Made by a program: the position numbers and the translations under genes. A stretch of DNA of 64,000 nucleotides from Actinomycetota bacterium (lineage in GTDB: Bacteria; Actinomycetota; Acidimicrobiia; IMCC26256; PALSA-610). The notes under the pieces were generated by a model. It ran no database searches and was not told the origin of the DNA. It saw nothing but the letters and a program-made list of their open reading frames with translations. Location: contig SXJP01000040.1 of assembly GCA_005779395.1 (NCBI GenBank), forward strand, positions 1 to 64,000, written 5' to 3'. Positions 19,033 through 28,647 of the stretch are shown one piece after another (position 1 is the stretch's first letter; every line of letters begins with the position of its first letter).

Positions 19033-19412
19033 CAGGCCCACTTGAGTAAGCCCTTCCTCCAGAGATAGCCAAGGCCGGCAACAAGCACTGCAGTGAAAAT
19101 CGAAATCTCGACGAACCCGAACCAACCGAGACCGCTACCTGCGTCGGCGTCAACTGCCCAAGGAAACAAGAAGACGGTCTCGACGTCGAATATCACGAAC
19201 AGCAATGCGTATAGGTAATACCGAACATTCTGCTGGCCAAACTGTCCGAAAGGATCGGAACCAGATTCGTAAGTTATGTACTTCTGATCCTGCGGTCGTG
19301 TCGGCCGCAACAGGACGCCAACACCGAGCATCGCTCCGACCATCACCATCGCGGCAACTGCGAACACCGCAACTGTGAGGTATTGCCTGTAGAACTCGGT
19401 CATTGTCTCCAT
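19032..19412 (-). CDS. nuoA: NADH-quinone oxidoreductase subunit A (11-gene operon), first gene
   Basis: This three-helix membrane subunit has the family loop [11 protein letters not shown] and the helix [15 protein letters not shown]. The paralogue has YECG at the loop, so the switch Cys known from mitochondrial ND3 is Ser here. The start is probably ATG 19412 (GGGAG just upstream) or ATG 19403 (GGAG 4 bases upstream). It is the promoter-proximal gene; a TATACT at 19487-19492 on the minus strand could be its -10 box, but no good -35 is seen. Confidence 0.9.
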   Translation of the reverse strand: METMTEFYRQYLTVAVFAVAAMVMVGAMLGVGVLLRPTRPQDQKYITYESGSDPFGQFGQQNVRYYLYALLFVIFDVETVFLFPWAVDADAGSGLGWFGFVEISIFTAVLVAGLGYLWRKGLLKWA

Positions 19413-19613
19413 CGCTCCCAATCCGCGCGGGAAAGGGAACCTTTCGAATTTCGGATCTCTCGTCTCAATCTGACGACTGCCCGCGGAGTATAAAGCCACA
19501 GATTTTGAATGGAGCGGATCGGACACACAGGAAATGTCTATTACTTCGCGGACCTATTCGGCCGATGCACGCGGAGTACATCAACATGGGGCCAACACTG
19601 GGACAAGCAGCAC

Positions 19614-20585
19614 ATGATGCGACGGGCCAGACCATCTGAAGAACTCGCCGAGGCACCGCTAGACCGCGGATCCAAAGTTGCTTTCGTGCTGTCCGGCGGA
19701 GGCAACCAGGGCGTCGGCCAGGTCGGCATGTTACGCGCACTTATCGAAGCTGGCATCACTCCAGATGTGATCGTCGGTTGCTCTGCAGGCGCTCTCAACG
19801 GCGCGGCACTCGCATACGCACCCAACCTGACAGGCGTGGCTCGTCTTGCGAGCGTCTGGGGCGATCTCAAAGGCTCTGAAGTTTTCCCCGGTTCGAAATT
19901 CACTCGCGCATGGAGTGTCGTGCGACACGGGACACACCTATTTGACAACGGCGGCCTACAAAAGGTGATTCGTACAGGATCAGCAGCGCGCTCTTTCGCT
20001 GACCTATCCGTGCCGTTGCGGGTTGTTGCAGCCGACCTCGACACCGGCGACGAGGTTGTCTTCGTCCGCGGTCCACTTGAACCAGCGCTACTTGCTTCTG
20101 CTGCTCTGCCAGGCGTGTTCCCGATCATCGAACACGACAATCGCCGCCTTGTCGACGGTGGCATCGTCAACGCCGTACCGCTATGGCATGCACTTTGTGG
20201 TCCATGCGACAAGATCTATGTACTGAACGTGTCGCACAGCTCGGGAATTCAGGCGTTCCGTTCACCGTTAGACGTCGTCATGGCATCTTTCTCTCATTCA
20301 AGAAACTTGCGTTACAAGCTCGAACGTCGCCACGTACCGGACGGCCCGGAAATCTTCGAAATGCCTCACCCGACGGACAACCGCGAACTGTTTGACTTCA
20401 CGGGGGCAGAGGGAATCATCGAAGAAGGCTACGAACTAGGTCGCGAGTTCTTAGCGGCCCAAGTCGAGCGCGCCGCGAACAGCCACGCCGTCCAACAAGA
20501 GGCCTGGACAAACAAGAAACGCCGCTCCAAGTTTCGCTTCGGGAGTGGCCACGCGGCCACAGGCCACGAGCGCGCAGCCTCTTGA
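19614..20585 (+). CDS. Patatin-like phospholipase/esterase
   Basis: The protein shows the patatin signatures: oxyanion loop VLSGGGNQGVGQVGML, nucleophile elbow VGCSAGALNG (GxSxG) and catalytic Asp in VDGGIVNAVP. The family hydrolyses acyl esters of lipids; the substrate is unknown. An open frame runs from 19509, but the ATG pair at 19614/19617 gives a normal N-terminus and leaves a 200-bp divergent spacer to nuoA; I take 19614 (323 aa). It is wedged alone between two complex I operons: divergent from one and ending 1 bp before the nuoN of the other. The C-terminus is basic (KKRRSKFRF). Confidence 0.87.
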   Translation: MMRRARPSEELAEAPLDRGSKVAFVLSGGGNQGVGQVGMLRALIEAGITPDVIVGCSAGALNGAALAYAPNLTGVARLASVWGDLKGSEVFPGSKFTRAWSVVRHGTHLFDNGGLQKVIRTGSAARSFADLSVPLRVVAADLDTGDEVVFVRGPLEPALLASAALPGVFPIIEHDNRRLVDGGIVNAVPLWHALCGPCDKIYVLNVSHSSGIQAFRSPLDVVMASFSHSRNLRYKLERRHVPDGPEIFEMPHPTDNRELFDFTGAEGIIEEGYELGREFLAAQVERAANSHAVQQEAWTNKKRRSKFRFGSGHAATGHERAAS

Positions 20586-20586
20586 A

Positions 20587-22305
20587 TCAGCCAGCCAAGA
20601 TGCTCGTCGCGTGTTCTGCGACATCAAGCAACCAGCCAGGCACAACCCCGAACAACAACACCAGCGCTGCGGTTAGCGAGATCGTGATCCGAACAGGTAG
20701 GTCGACGGTCAGACGGTTGCCTTCGACAGGAGTGGCCGACCCGTGCTCGTCGCCCGAATACATGCTCAGCACGATCCGTAAGTAAACGAAGGCAGCCACA
20801 GTTGCGCTCAACATACCGATAAGCGCAATCTGGAATTGCCCGGCATCTACGGCGGCCTTGAAGACTGTGAGTTTCGCGACAAAGCCAGCCGTTAGCGGCA
20901 CGCCTGCTTGAGCCAACAAGAACAGTGTGAGGAGGCCAGCCAACACAGGCTCCTTGCGGGCAAGCCCCTTGTAGTCATCGAGTGACGAATCGGTCTCTCT
21001 CGCTCGACCAACAACTTGAATGACAGCAAACGCCCCAACTGCCATCAGCATATAGATACCTAAGTAGAACAGCGCAGCGCTAGTACCGCCGAGGCCACCG
21101 TTTGACTCTGTAGCGACCTGAACCCCGATTAGCACGTAACCCGCGTGCGCGATTGACGAGTACGCGAGCATTCGCTTGACGTCGGTCTGAACGATTGCAG
21201 CGACCGAGCCGACGATCATGGAGACGATAGCGAGTCCGTAAACGGCCGGCCGCCAGTCGGTCTGGAGAAGATCGAACGACCCAACGAATATTCGCAGCAG
21301 TGCTCCAAACGCCGCGACTTTGGTAGCGCCCGCCATGAATGCAGTGACAGGCGTCGGGGCACCCTGATACACATCTGGTGTCCACATGTGAAATGGTGCA
21401 GCCGCGACTTTGAATCCAAGCCCAACGAGCATCAGTGCGAAACCAACCATCAACAGGCCATTGTCTCCCCCAACAAGACCTGTGAGGGATTCGCGAATCG
21501 TGACGAGGTTGGTAGAGCCCGTAGCTCCGTAGGTGAGGGCGACGCCGTAAAGAAAAATCGCGGAACTGAACGCGCCAAGCAAGAAATACTTGAGACCAGC
21601 CTCTTGACTCTCGATCCTGTGTCGGTCGAAGGCAGTCATGACATACAGAGCTATCGAGAACACTTCGAGAGCGACAAAGACAACTATGAGGTCGTTCGCT
21701 GACGCCATGACGAGCATTCCCGTAGCGCAGAGCAACAAAAGAGCCAGGAACTCTGGTCCTTCGAGTTGTTCGCGCCTGATCCAACTCGTCCCTAGCAACA
21801 GGCCAAAGACCGTTGCAACAAGTACAACACCCATTACGAATACAGCCATGCCGTCGACCGCCACGGCTCCTGCCATCGATGTGAATGAACCGCTGGTGCG
21901 CACGACGTTCCACTGCGCGACCGTTATTGCAACCGCGCTGATGACACCAGCAAGTGCAATCACGAGAGACGCTGCAAACGTATGTTTGCGCACAATGCTC
22001 ACACCCATAGCGAAGGCCACCGAGCCGATACCGGCGAGCATCACGATGATGGAGAACACGTCGTGGTTGTAACGAATCGCAGAAAATCGTCCGAGCCAGA
22101 ACTCGATCGGACCAGCGAAGGCACACAGCACTACCCAATCGTCTAAGTCATGTTGCAATGACCGGCCGCGCAACAACGATGCGAGCAGCACGATTGCTAA
22201 TGCCGCCGTAAACAGGACAACAGGCGGACCTATTGCTAACCAGTCAATTTTCGGCACGGCGATCATGCGAGCGGCGTCTATTGGTTGTGTAAATAGCGCC
22301 AACAT
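20587..22305 (-). CDS. nuoN: NADH-quinone oxidoreductase subunit N (14-gene operon)
   Basis: At 572 residues this NuoN is longer than its paralogue. It keeps FKVAAAPFHMWTPDVYQGAP and the Lys in FMAGATKVAAFG. The start ATG overlaps the nuoM stop by one base (TGATG). As the last gene of the full operon it converges on the patatin-like gene with a 1-bp gap, so there is no room for a separate terminator between the two stops. Confidence 0.95.
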   Translation of the reverse strand: MLALFTQPIDAARMIAVPKIDWLAIGPPVVLFTAALAIVLLASLLRGRSLQHDLDDWVVLCAFAGPIEFWLGRFSAIRYNHDVFSIIVMLAGIGSVAFAMGVSIVRKHTFAASLVIALAGVISAVAITVAQWNVVRTSGSFTSMAGAVAVDGMAVFVMGVVLVATVFGLLLGTSWIRREQLEGPEFLALLLLCATGMLVMASANDLIVVFVALEVFSIALYVMTAFDRHRIESQEAGLKYFLLGAFSSAIFLYGVALTYGATGSTNLVTIRESLTGLVGGDNGLLMVGFALMLVGLGFKVAAAPFHMWTPDVYQGAPTPVTAFMAGATKVAAFGALLRIFVGSFDLLQTDWRPAVYGLAIVSMIVGSVAAIVQTDVKRMLAYSSIAHAGYVLIGVQVATESNGGLGGTSAALFYLGIYMLMAVGAFAVIQVVGRARETDSSLDDYKGLARKEPVLAGLLTLFLLAQAGVPLTAGFVAKLTVFKAAVDAGQFQIALIGMLSATVAAFVYLRIVLSMYSGDEHGSATPVEGNRLTVDLPVRITISLTAALVLLFGVVPGWLLDVAEHATSILAG

Positions 22306-23912
22306 CAGTGACTCGCCGCCTCTTCGTTGGGTGAGTCGTTGTGTACATCGACCGGTTCAGGATTTGGCGATTCGGGCTCTATGTAGCCAGTCGAATTTTC
22401 GAGATGCCCCATGAAATCTTCGACTGTCACTTTCATTCGGTCGAGCACCGGTTGCGGGTAAAAGCCTAAGAACAACGACAATCCGAGAAGCGGACCAACG
22501 CAAACCAACTCGCGCAGGGAGATGTCGCGTAGGCCAACGTTCTCGCCTGTCGGTTCTCCAGTGAAACTGCGCTGGAAGGCCCACAGCAAATACACCGCTG
22601 CGAGGATCACGCCACTAGTGGCAACGACTGCCCACCAGGGTCGAGTCACATAGGTCCCGAGCAAACTCATGAACTCGCCGACGAAACCAGAGAAACCAGG
22701 AAGTCCGATCGATGCAAACGTCGCAACTAGGAACAACGCTGATAACACCGGAATCGATTTCCATAACCCACCGAAATCTGCGATCAGACGAGTGTGTCGC
22801 CTGTCGTAAAGCATGCCGACGAGCAGGAACAGCGCACCAGTCGTGAGGCCGTGGCTGAGCATCGTGAATAATCCACCGAGAATCGCTGGTGTCGTTAGGG
22901 CAAACGTCCCCATCACGACAAACCCGAGGTGAGCGACAGATGAATATGCAATGAGGCGCTTCAAGTCTGGTTGCATCGTCGCCACGATTGCTCCGTACAC
23001 AATGCCAACTACTGAGAGCGTGAGAAGTACGGGCGCGAAGTAGTGAGCAGCTGCAGGGAACATTGGGATCGCGAACCTCAAGAAGCCGTAAGTACCCATT
23101 TTTAGAAGTACTCCGGCTAGCACGACTGAGCCTGCGGTCGGTGCCTCTGTATGAGCGTCGGGCAACCATGTGTGTAACGGGAACAACGGCACCTTGACCG
23201 CGAATGACACTGCAAATGCCAGGAACAACAAGCGCGCGGTGCGCGTCGAGATTGCACCATCGGTCGAGATCCACTCTGTGATGTTGCCTACGTCAAAAGT
23301 TAGAGCGTGGCCGGACTTCGTATACAGATAGGCCACGGTGAGAATTCCGACGAACAGAAACGCAGAACCAGCCATCGTGTAAAGGAAAAACTTCGTGGCG
23401 GCATATGCACGGTTGCCGTGACCCCACCCTGCGATCAAGAAGTACATCGGCACGAGGACAAGTTCGAAGAATATGAAAAATACGACAAGGTCCAACGCTG
23501 CGAATACTCCGACAACGCTCGCCTGCAGCATCAACATCCAAGTCGCGAACTCTTTGAATTTTGGTTCGTTGACACTCGCCAACAACCCAATCGGGAACAA
23601 CACTGCCGTGAGCACGACCATGAACAACGAAATCCCGTCGATTCCTAACGAGAAACGAACTCCGAGATTGCCAATCCAATTGTGGCTGACGTCGAACTGA
23701 TAGCCGTGCGTCGCTTTATCGAACGCCGCAAGCATCCACAGAGACATCCCAAGAGTTGTTGCAGAGACCAGAAACGCAACTGCCTTCGCCCACTCTGGTC
23801 GATGTTTCGGCGTGAGCATCGTTGCAATCGCGCCAACAAAGGGCAGGACGATCAGGAATGTCAACAGCGGAAAATCGCGTGCGCGTTCGACAACGACAGT
23901 AGAGGCCAGCAT
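22305..23912 (-). CDS. nuoM: NADH-quinone oxidoreductase subunit M (14-gene operon)
   Basis: This 535-residue antiporter-like subunit has VKVPLFPLHTWLPDAHTEAP, the Lys helix VLLKMGTYGFLRF and DLKRLIAYSSVAHLGFV. The C-terminal 40 residues are hydrophilic and acidic (IEPESPNPEPVDVHNDSPNE), which is longer than usual for NuoM. It begins directly after the nuoL stop. Confidence 0.95.
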   Translation of the reverse strand: MLASTVVVERARDFPLLTFLIVLPFVGAIATMLTPKHRPEWAKAVAFLVSATTLGMSLWMLAAFDKATHGYQFDVSHNWIGNLGVRFSLGIDGISLFMVVLTAVLFPIGLLASVNEPKFKEFATWMLMLQASVVGVFAALDLVVFFIFFELVLVPMYFLIAGWGHGNRAYAATKFFLYTMAGSAFLFVGILTVAYLYTKSGHALTFDVGNITEWISTDGAISTRTARLLFLAFAVSFAVKVPLFPLHTWLPDAHTEAPTAGSVVLAGVLLKMGTYGFLRFAIPMFPAAAHYFAPVLLTLSVVGIVYGAIVATMQPDLKRLIAYSSVAHLGFVVMGTFALTTPAILGGLFTMLSHGLTTGALFLLVGMLYDRRHTRLIADFGGLWKSIPVLSALFLVATFASIGLPGFSGFVGEFMSLLGTYVTRPWWAVVATSGVILAAVYLLWAFQRSFTGEPTGENVGLRDISLRELVCVGPLLGLSLFLGFYPQPVLDRMKVTVEDFMGHLENSTGYIEPESPNPEPVDVHNDSPNEEAASH

Positions 23913-25868
23913 CTAGAAATCCACCCGCGTCGCGAACCAGCCGAGCAATGCCACGGCACCCAACATGATCCCGAGCGCGTAGCTACGCACCCGCCCTGTC
24001 TGCACTCGGCGCAATCCGCCACCAAGTTCTTTGAACGCTCGACCTGTGCCATTTACAGCACCATCGATAAGCCTGCGGTCGACCGTGTCTGTAAGGAAGT
24101 TTGCAGCACCAGTGAGCGGCCCACTAACGGCTTTCGCGATGCCGGCATCGATGTAGTACGCGTTTTCCAACACCTTGCCGAAACCAGCCAAGCGGGTCTC
24201 TACTGGATCTGTTCCATCTTCAGCAAGGCCGCCTGAGTACACCCTGCGGCCGATCGCGATACCCGTTATGCCGATCACGATTGCACCGACCGAAAGCGCG
24301 AAACCAAGTCCGAAAGACGAAGCCTCAATATGGCTCGCACCCTCTAGTGATGGTTCGAGCCATCGCACGAGAAACTCGAGGTTTGGGCTAGTGAACGGCA
24401 GCGACAGAAAACCACCGACGATCGAGAGGCCTGACAACACGACGAGCGGCAACACCATCGTCATCGGTGATTCGTGCGGATTTACGGCATGGTCGCCCTC
24501 TGAGTCGTACCGCGCATTACCGAAAAACACGAGCCAAACTTGGCGTGACATGTAGAACGCTGTGAGCAACGCTGCTACCAAACCGATCGCCCATAGCGCT
24601 TTGCCGCCAGCGACATCGGAAAACCATGCCTTCGCGAGAATTTCGTCCTTGCTCCAGAAACCGGCGAACGGCGGCACACCGGCAATTGCTAGCCAACCGA
24701 TAATGAAAGTGCCAGCCGTGATCGGCATCGCTCGCTTCAAACCTCCCATGCGCCGCATGTCCTGTTCGTGGTGCATGCCATGAATGACTGAGCCAGCGCC
24801 CAAGAACAAAAGAGCCTTAAAGAACGCGTGCGTGACCATATGGAACAGGGCTGCTGAGTAACTACCTACCCCAACAGCAAGGAACATGTAGCCGAGTTGA
24901 CTCAAGGTTGAGTACGCAAGCACACGCTTGATGTCGTTCTGGCGAATCGCGATAGTGGCGGCACCGAGCGCTGTGATCGCACCAATCCACGCAACAACGT
25001 CGTTCGCTGAACCGCCAAGATCGAAAAACACATGTGCGCGGCTCACGAGAAAGACGCCAGCTGTGACCATGGTTGCAGCATGGATGAGCGCAGATACCGG
25101 AGTCGGGCCTTCCATCGCATCGGGAAGCCAGATGTGCAATGGGAACTGAGCGCTCTTACCCATCGCGCCAACGAACAACAGCAAGGCGATCGCAGTAATC
25201 GTGCCTTGCGACAAGCCCGGCGCCGCTGGCAGTGCAGTCGCATAATCGAGTGAGCCGAGCTTCGAAAAAATCAGGAACATCGCGATCATGAACCCGAAAT
25301 CGCCGACACGGTTAGTGACGAAGGCCTTCTTGCCTGCGACTGCTGCTGAGTTGCGCTCGAACCAGAAAGAAATGAGCAGATACGAACAGAGCCCAACGCC
25401 TTCCCAGCCCATGAACGTCATTAGGAACGATGAGCCCAGTACGAGAACGAGCATCGACGCTGCGAACAAATTGAGGTAAGCGAAGAATCGGCTGAACCGC
25501 GGGTCTCTTGCCATATATCCGATGGCATAAAGGTGGATGAGAGTTGAGATACCCGTGACGAACAAAATCATCGTGATCGAGAGCGGATCTGCGAGGAACC
25601 CGAAACTCACGGTGAAATCGGAGTTCTTACCAATCGATGAAATCCATGTGAACCAGTTGTACACGTGGTGGCGTTCTTCGGAACCAAGACTTCCGAGCGC
25701 AAAGAAGGCAGCTACGGAACCAAGAAAAGACAGTGCCATTAGCGACGTCGCTAGATAGCCGGACTTCGGTTCGCCAATGCGTTTCCCGAATAGCAAGAGG
25801 ACTACCGCTCCAATAGCTGGCAAGGTCGGGACTAGCCAAATGAGATCGAGTACGTCGAGCGCGTCCAT
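23913..25868 (-). CDS. nuoL: NADH-quinone oxidoreductase subunit L (14-gene operon)
   Basis: This 651-residue proton-channel subunit has GKSAQFPLHIWLPDAMEGPT, LIHAATMVTAGVFLVSRAH and NDIKRVLAYSTLSQLGYMF. The C-terminal region holds the long lateral helix (TVDRRLIDGAVNGTGRAFKE). It starts 1 bp after the nuoK stop. It lacks the His-rich loop found in the paralogue at 12-14 kb. Confidence 0.95.
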   Translation of the reverse strand: MDALDVLDLIWLVPTLPAIGAVVLLLFGKRIGEPKSGYLATSLMALSFLGSVAAFFALGSLGSEERHHVYNWFTWISSIGKNSDFTVSFGFLADPLSITMILFVTGISTLIHLYAIGYMARDPRFSRFFAYLNLFAASMLVLVLGSSFLMTFMGWEGVGLCSYLLISFWFERNSAAVAGKKAFVTNRVGDFGFMIAMFLIFSKLGSLDYATALPAAPGLSQGTITAIALLLFVGAMGKSAQFPLHIWLPDAMEGPTPVSALIHAATMVTAGVFLVSRAHVFFDLGGSANDVVAWIGAITALGAATIAIRQNDIKRVLAYSTLSQLGYMFLAVGVGSYSAALFHMVTHAFFKALLFLGAGSVIHGMHHEQDMRRMGGLKRAMPITAGTFIIGWLAIAGVPPFAGFWSKDEILAKAWFSDVAGGKALWAIGLVAALLTAFYMSRQVWLVFFGNARYDSEGDHAVNPHESPMTMVLPLVVLSGLSIVGGFLSLPFTSPNLEFLVRWLEPSLEGASHIEASSFGLGFALSVGAIVIGITGIAIGRRVYSGGLAEDGTDPVETRLAGFGKVLENAYYIDAGIAKAVSGPLTGAANFLTDTVDRRLIDGAVNGTGRAFKELGGGLRRVQTGRVRSYALGIMLGAVALLGWFATRVDF

Positions 25869-25869
25869 G

Positions 25870-26196
25870 TCAGCCCTTCAACAAATCGACATCATCGGCT
25901 GTGACGCCTTGGCGGCGGCGAAAGATCGCCACGATGATCGCGAGACCAACGGCAACTTCAGCCGCCGCAACAACGAGAGTGAAGAACACGATCGCCTGGC
26001 CATGAGCATCGTTGAGTCGCTTAGCAAATGCAACGAACGTGAGGTTGACTGCGTTCAGCATTAGTTCTACGCACATGAACATGATGAGCGTGTTGCGCCT
26101 AATCAAGAGTCCGACAGCACCAATCGTGAACATGAGCGCGCCGACGGCGAGGTAGTACTCGGTCGTGATCTTGACTGCGCCTAGCAAAGGGGTCAT
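25870..26196 (-). CDS. nuoK: NADH-quinone oxidoreductase subunit K (14-gene operon)
   Basis: This 108-residue, three-helix subunit carries both conserved Glu ([16 protein letters not shown] and [13 protein letters not shown]). The ATG at 26196 overlaps the nuoJ stop as ATGA; an upstream extension of the frame has no membrane or family features. It completes the J-K link in the proton path. Confidence 0.94.
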   Translation of the reverse strand: MTPLLGAVKITTEYYLAVGALMFTIGAVGLLIRRNTLIMFMCVELMLNAVNLTFVAFAKRLNDAHGQAIVFFTLVVAAAEVAVGLAIIVAIFRRRQGVTADDVDLLKG

Positions 26197-26762
26197 GCGA
26201 GCGCCTCTCCGCTTGAGCGTGCGACACCAGATCGACTCCGCCTCGCAAGTACTACAGAACCGACAACAGCTATTACGAGCATCACCGAAACCGCTTCTAC
26301 AGCCCATATGTAATCGGTGAACAACACCTTGGCGAGAGCCTCAACGTTGCCTTCATCTGCCGGTGCGACACCATCGGTTGCTGGCGCCGTCAAAGGATGG
26401 GTCTGCGGCGCAGTTCCTGCAGATAATTCTCGACCAGCGATAGTTCCAAGACCGACGAGCATCAAGATGCCGAGCAACACCGCGACGATACGTGCTGACT
26501 TGAAACTCGTGTCGCGTTCTTCTCGCTTGTCCACACCGAGCAGCATGATTACGAATAGAAACAGAACCGTTATCGCGCTCGCGTAAACAACGATCTGCAC
26601 GATCGCAACCAGATCAGCGTCTTGTTGCAAAAACAGCACAGCAACCGAAATCATCGCTGCGACGAGCGACAAAGCCGAGTAGACCGGGTGTCTGAACAGC
26701 ACGACGCCGAGTGCACCACTGAGTACGAGTCCTGAGAAAATAAAGAACACAATGGCTTCCAT
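26193..26762 (-). CDS. nuoJ: NADH-quinone oxidoreductase subunit J (14-gene operon)
   Basis: This 189-residue, five-helix protein has the NuoJ core [21 protein letters not shown] hydrophilic loop rich in Ala, Pro and Thr ([15 protein letters not shown]) separates the last two helices. The ATG shares a base with the nuoI stop (TGATG). Confidence 0.94.
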   Translation of the reverse strand: MEAIVFFIFSGLVLSGALGVVLFRHPVYSALSLVAAMISVAVLFLQQDADLVAIVQIVVYASAITVLFLFVIMLLGVDKREERDTSFKSARIVAVLLGILMLVGLGTIAGRELSAGTAPQTHPLTAPATDGVAPADEGNVEALAKVLFTDYIWAVEAVSVMLVIAVVGSVVLARRSRSGVARSSGEALA

Positions 26763-27424
26763 CAGTGATCAGCCTTCGCGTTGTGGCCGTTGTGTGATTC
26801 TGTGGCATGGGTAGGCGCCAACGCAATGTTGCTATCGACGGTCTGGCCGTCCTCGGGCGCACGCACGCCGAAGCCAAGTTCTCCCGACCAGTTCACCCGG
26901 CCTTCGTAGTCAGAGCGACCCGAAGACGAGGTCGCGCGCATCCACGCACTCGTGTGGTCGTCTTCGTCACCGCGCCAGTATTCCCACGGCATCCGTTTAG
27001 CCCGCCCGTCATCACCTACGAGTAGCTCGTTCTTGGTGTAGATCGCGTCTTGGCGGTTCGCGAAACTGAACTCGAACAACTTGGTCTCGGTAATGGCTTG
27101 TGTCGGGCACGCCTCTACACAAAGGTCGCAGTGAATACACCGCAGGTAATTGATCTCGTATGTGAAACCGAACCGCTCGCCGGGGCTGACAGGGTTGTCC
27201 GGAGGGTTGTCGCCGCCTCGCACATAGATGCACTTGGCAGGGCAGACTCCAGCACATAGTTCACAGCCGATGCACTTTTCCATGCCGTCTTCATAACGAT
27301 TGAGAACGTGTCGGCCGTGAAGACGTTGAGGCTTTGCACGCTTCTCTTCTGGGTACGGAACCGTGACGCGCTTCTTCTTGCCCATCTGGCGAAGCGTCAC
27401 TCCGAAACCTTTTGCAAGGCCCAT
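26762..27424 (-). CDS. nuoI: NADH-quinone oxidoreductase subunit I (14-gene operon)
   Basis: This 220-residue peripheral-arm subunit holds two [4Fe-4S] clusters, with motifs [15 protein letters not shown] and [12 protein letters not shown]. The ATG at 27424 ([14 protein letters not shown]) shares one base with the nuoH stop, so the longer open frame starting at 27706 is rejected. The last 55 residues form an actinobacterial-style tail rich in Asn and His ([16 protein letters not shown]), absent from the paralogue. Confidence 0.94.
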   Translation of the reverse strand: MGLAKGFGVTLRQMGKKKRVTVPYPEEKRAKPQRLHGRHVLNRYEDGMEKCIGCELCAGVCPAKCIYVRGGDNPPDNPVSPGERFGFTYEINYLRCIHCDLCVEACPTQAITETKLFEFSFANRQDAIYTKNELLVGDDGRAKRMPWEYWRGDEDDHTSAWMRATSSSGRSDYEGRVNWSGELGFGVRAPEDGQTVDSNIALAPTHATESHNGHNAKADH

Positions 27425-28647
27425 TAGCGGAACTCCTCCACCGTCTCGCCCGACTTGGGCATACACAAATACAACAAGCCATACGCGGCACCGGCAATTC
27501 CAAACGACAGCACGCCAGCGGCCGCCGGATTCCAGCCACGATCGCCGAGCACGAGGATTCCAGCAGTCACGAGCACCCAAAGAACGGCCAACTCGATGAG
27601 CCATTTCCATCCGAACGCCATGAGTTGGTCGTAGCGAAGTCGCGGGACAGATGCACGAAGCCACACCGTTCCGAACGTAAGCAAAAGCACCTTGCCTACG
27701 AACCAAAGAATAGGGACGACCGTGCCGTTAACCCATCCTGATTGACCAAACCGCGCTGGCATGAACATCGGACCGTTAGGGCCCCCAAGAAACAAAGTGA
27801 CCGCGACAGCCGACATCGTTATGATGTTCATGAACTCAGCCAAGAAGAAGATCGCGAATCGGATACCCGAATACTCGGTTACGAATCCTCCGACGAGTTC
27901 TTGTTCGGCTTCAACAAAGTCGAATGGAGGGTGGTTCGTTTCTGCGATTGCAGCGATAATGAAAATTACGAACCCGAGAGCCGCTGGCACGACATAGAAG
28001 TTGCTCAAGTTTTGCAGGATGCCATCGGTATTCGTCCACGATTGCTGGTTCACAATCTCACGCGTGCTCATCGTTCCGGCACGCATAAGCACAGACAGGA
28101 TGCCAAGGCCGAACGCCGCTTCGTACGACAACATTTGTGCGCTGGCTCGTACCGAACCAAGCAGCGGATACTTAGATCCAGACGACCAGCCTGCGAGCAT
28201 CACCCCATAAACGGCGATACCCGAGCAACCGAGAATAAACATGGCCCCAATTGGTAGGTCGACAACCTGAAGGTACGTCTCGTGGCCGAGAACATTGATC
28301 TTGCCGCCAACCGGGATCACGCAAAACATCAGGAACGCTGGCAGGATCGAAAGATATGGCGCAAGTCTGAAAATTGGCTTGTCGGCCGAACTCGGTATCG
28401 ACTGTTCCTTGAAGAAGAGTTTGATGCCGTCGGCGAGTGTCTGCAAGATCCCGAACGGACCCGCATTTGCTGGGCCTGTGCGGTTCTGCATGTCTGCGAT
28501 CCACTTGCGCATACCCCAGATGTAAAGCATCACCGAAACGAGCAACACGACGAACGCGATGACAACCTTTAGTAATACGACTACGAAGATCGAGCCCCAA
28601 AGACCATCACCGTTAAACAGTGGGTCCGCTGCAAACAACGCGTTCAT
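27424..28647 (-). CDS. nuoH: NADH-quinone oxidoreductase subunit H (14-gene operon)
   Basis: This 407-residue quinone-chamber membrane subunit has [39 protein letters not shown] and [20 protein letters not shown]. It extends about 50 residues beyond the short paralogue, with an extra pair of hydrophobic helices at the C-terminus. The ATG overlaps the nuoG stop by 4 bases. Confidence 0.95.
   Translation of the reverse strand: MNALFAADPLFNGDGLWGSIFVVVLLKVVIAFVVLLVSVMLYIWGMRKWIADMQNRTGPANAGPFGILQTLADGIKLFFKEQSIPSSADKPIFRLAPYLSILPAFLMFCVIPVGGKINVLGHETYLQVVDLPIGAMFILGCSGIAVYGVMLAGWSSGSKYPLLGSVRASAQMLSYEAAFGLGILSVLMRAGTMSTREIVNQQSWTNTDGILQNLSNFYVVPAALGFVIFIIAAIAETNHPPFDFVEAEQELVGGFVTEYSGIRFAIFFLAEFMNIITMSAVAVTLFLGGPNGPMFMPARFGQSGWVNGTVVPILWFVGKVLLLTFGTVWLRASVPRLRYDQLMAFGWKWLIELAVLWVLVTAGILVLGDRGWNPAAAGVLSFGIAGAAYGLLYLCMPKSGETVEEFR

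Noticed and set aside
19481..19580. Direct repeat GCGGAGTA near 19480 and 19571
   Set aside because: Two copies of eight bases about 90 bp apart are weak evidence and no flanking structure supports them.
27425..27706. Longer NuoI (14-gene operon) starting at 27706
   Set aside because: The upstream part is a shadow of nuoH; the ATG at 27424 shares a base with the nuoH stop and gives the normal N-terminus.
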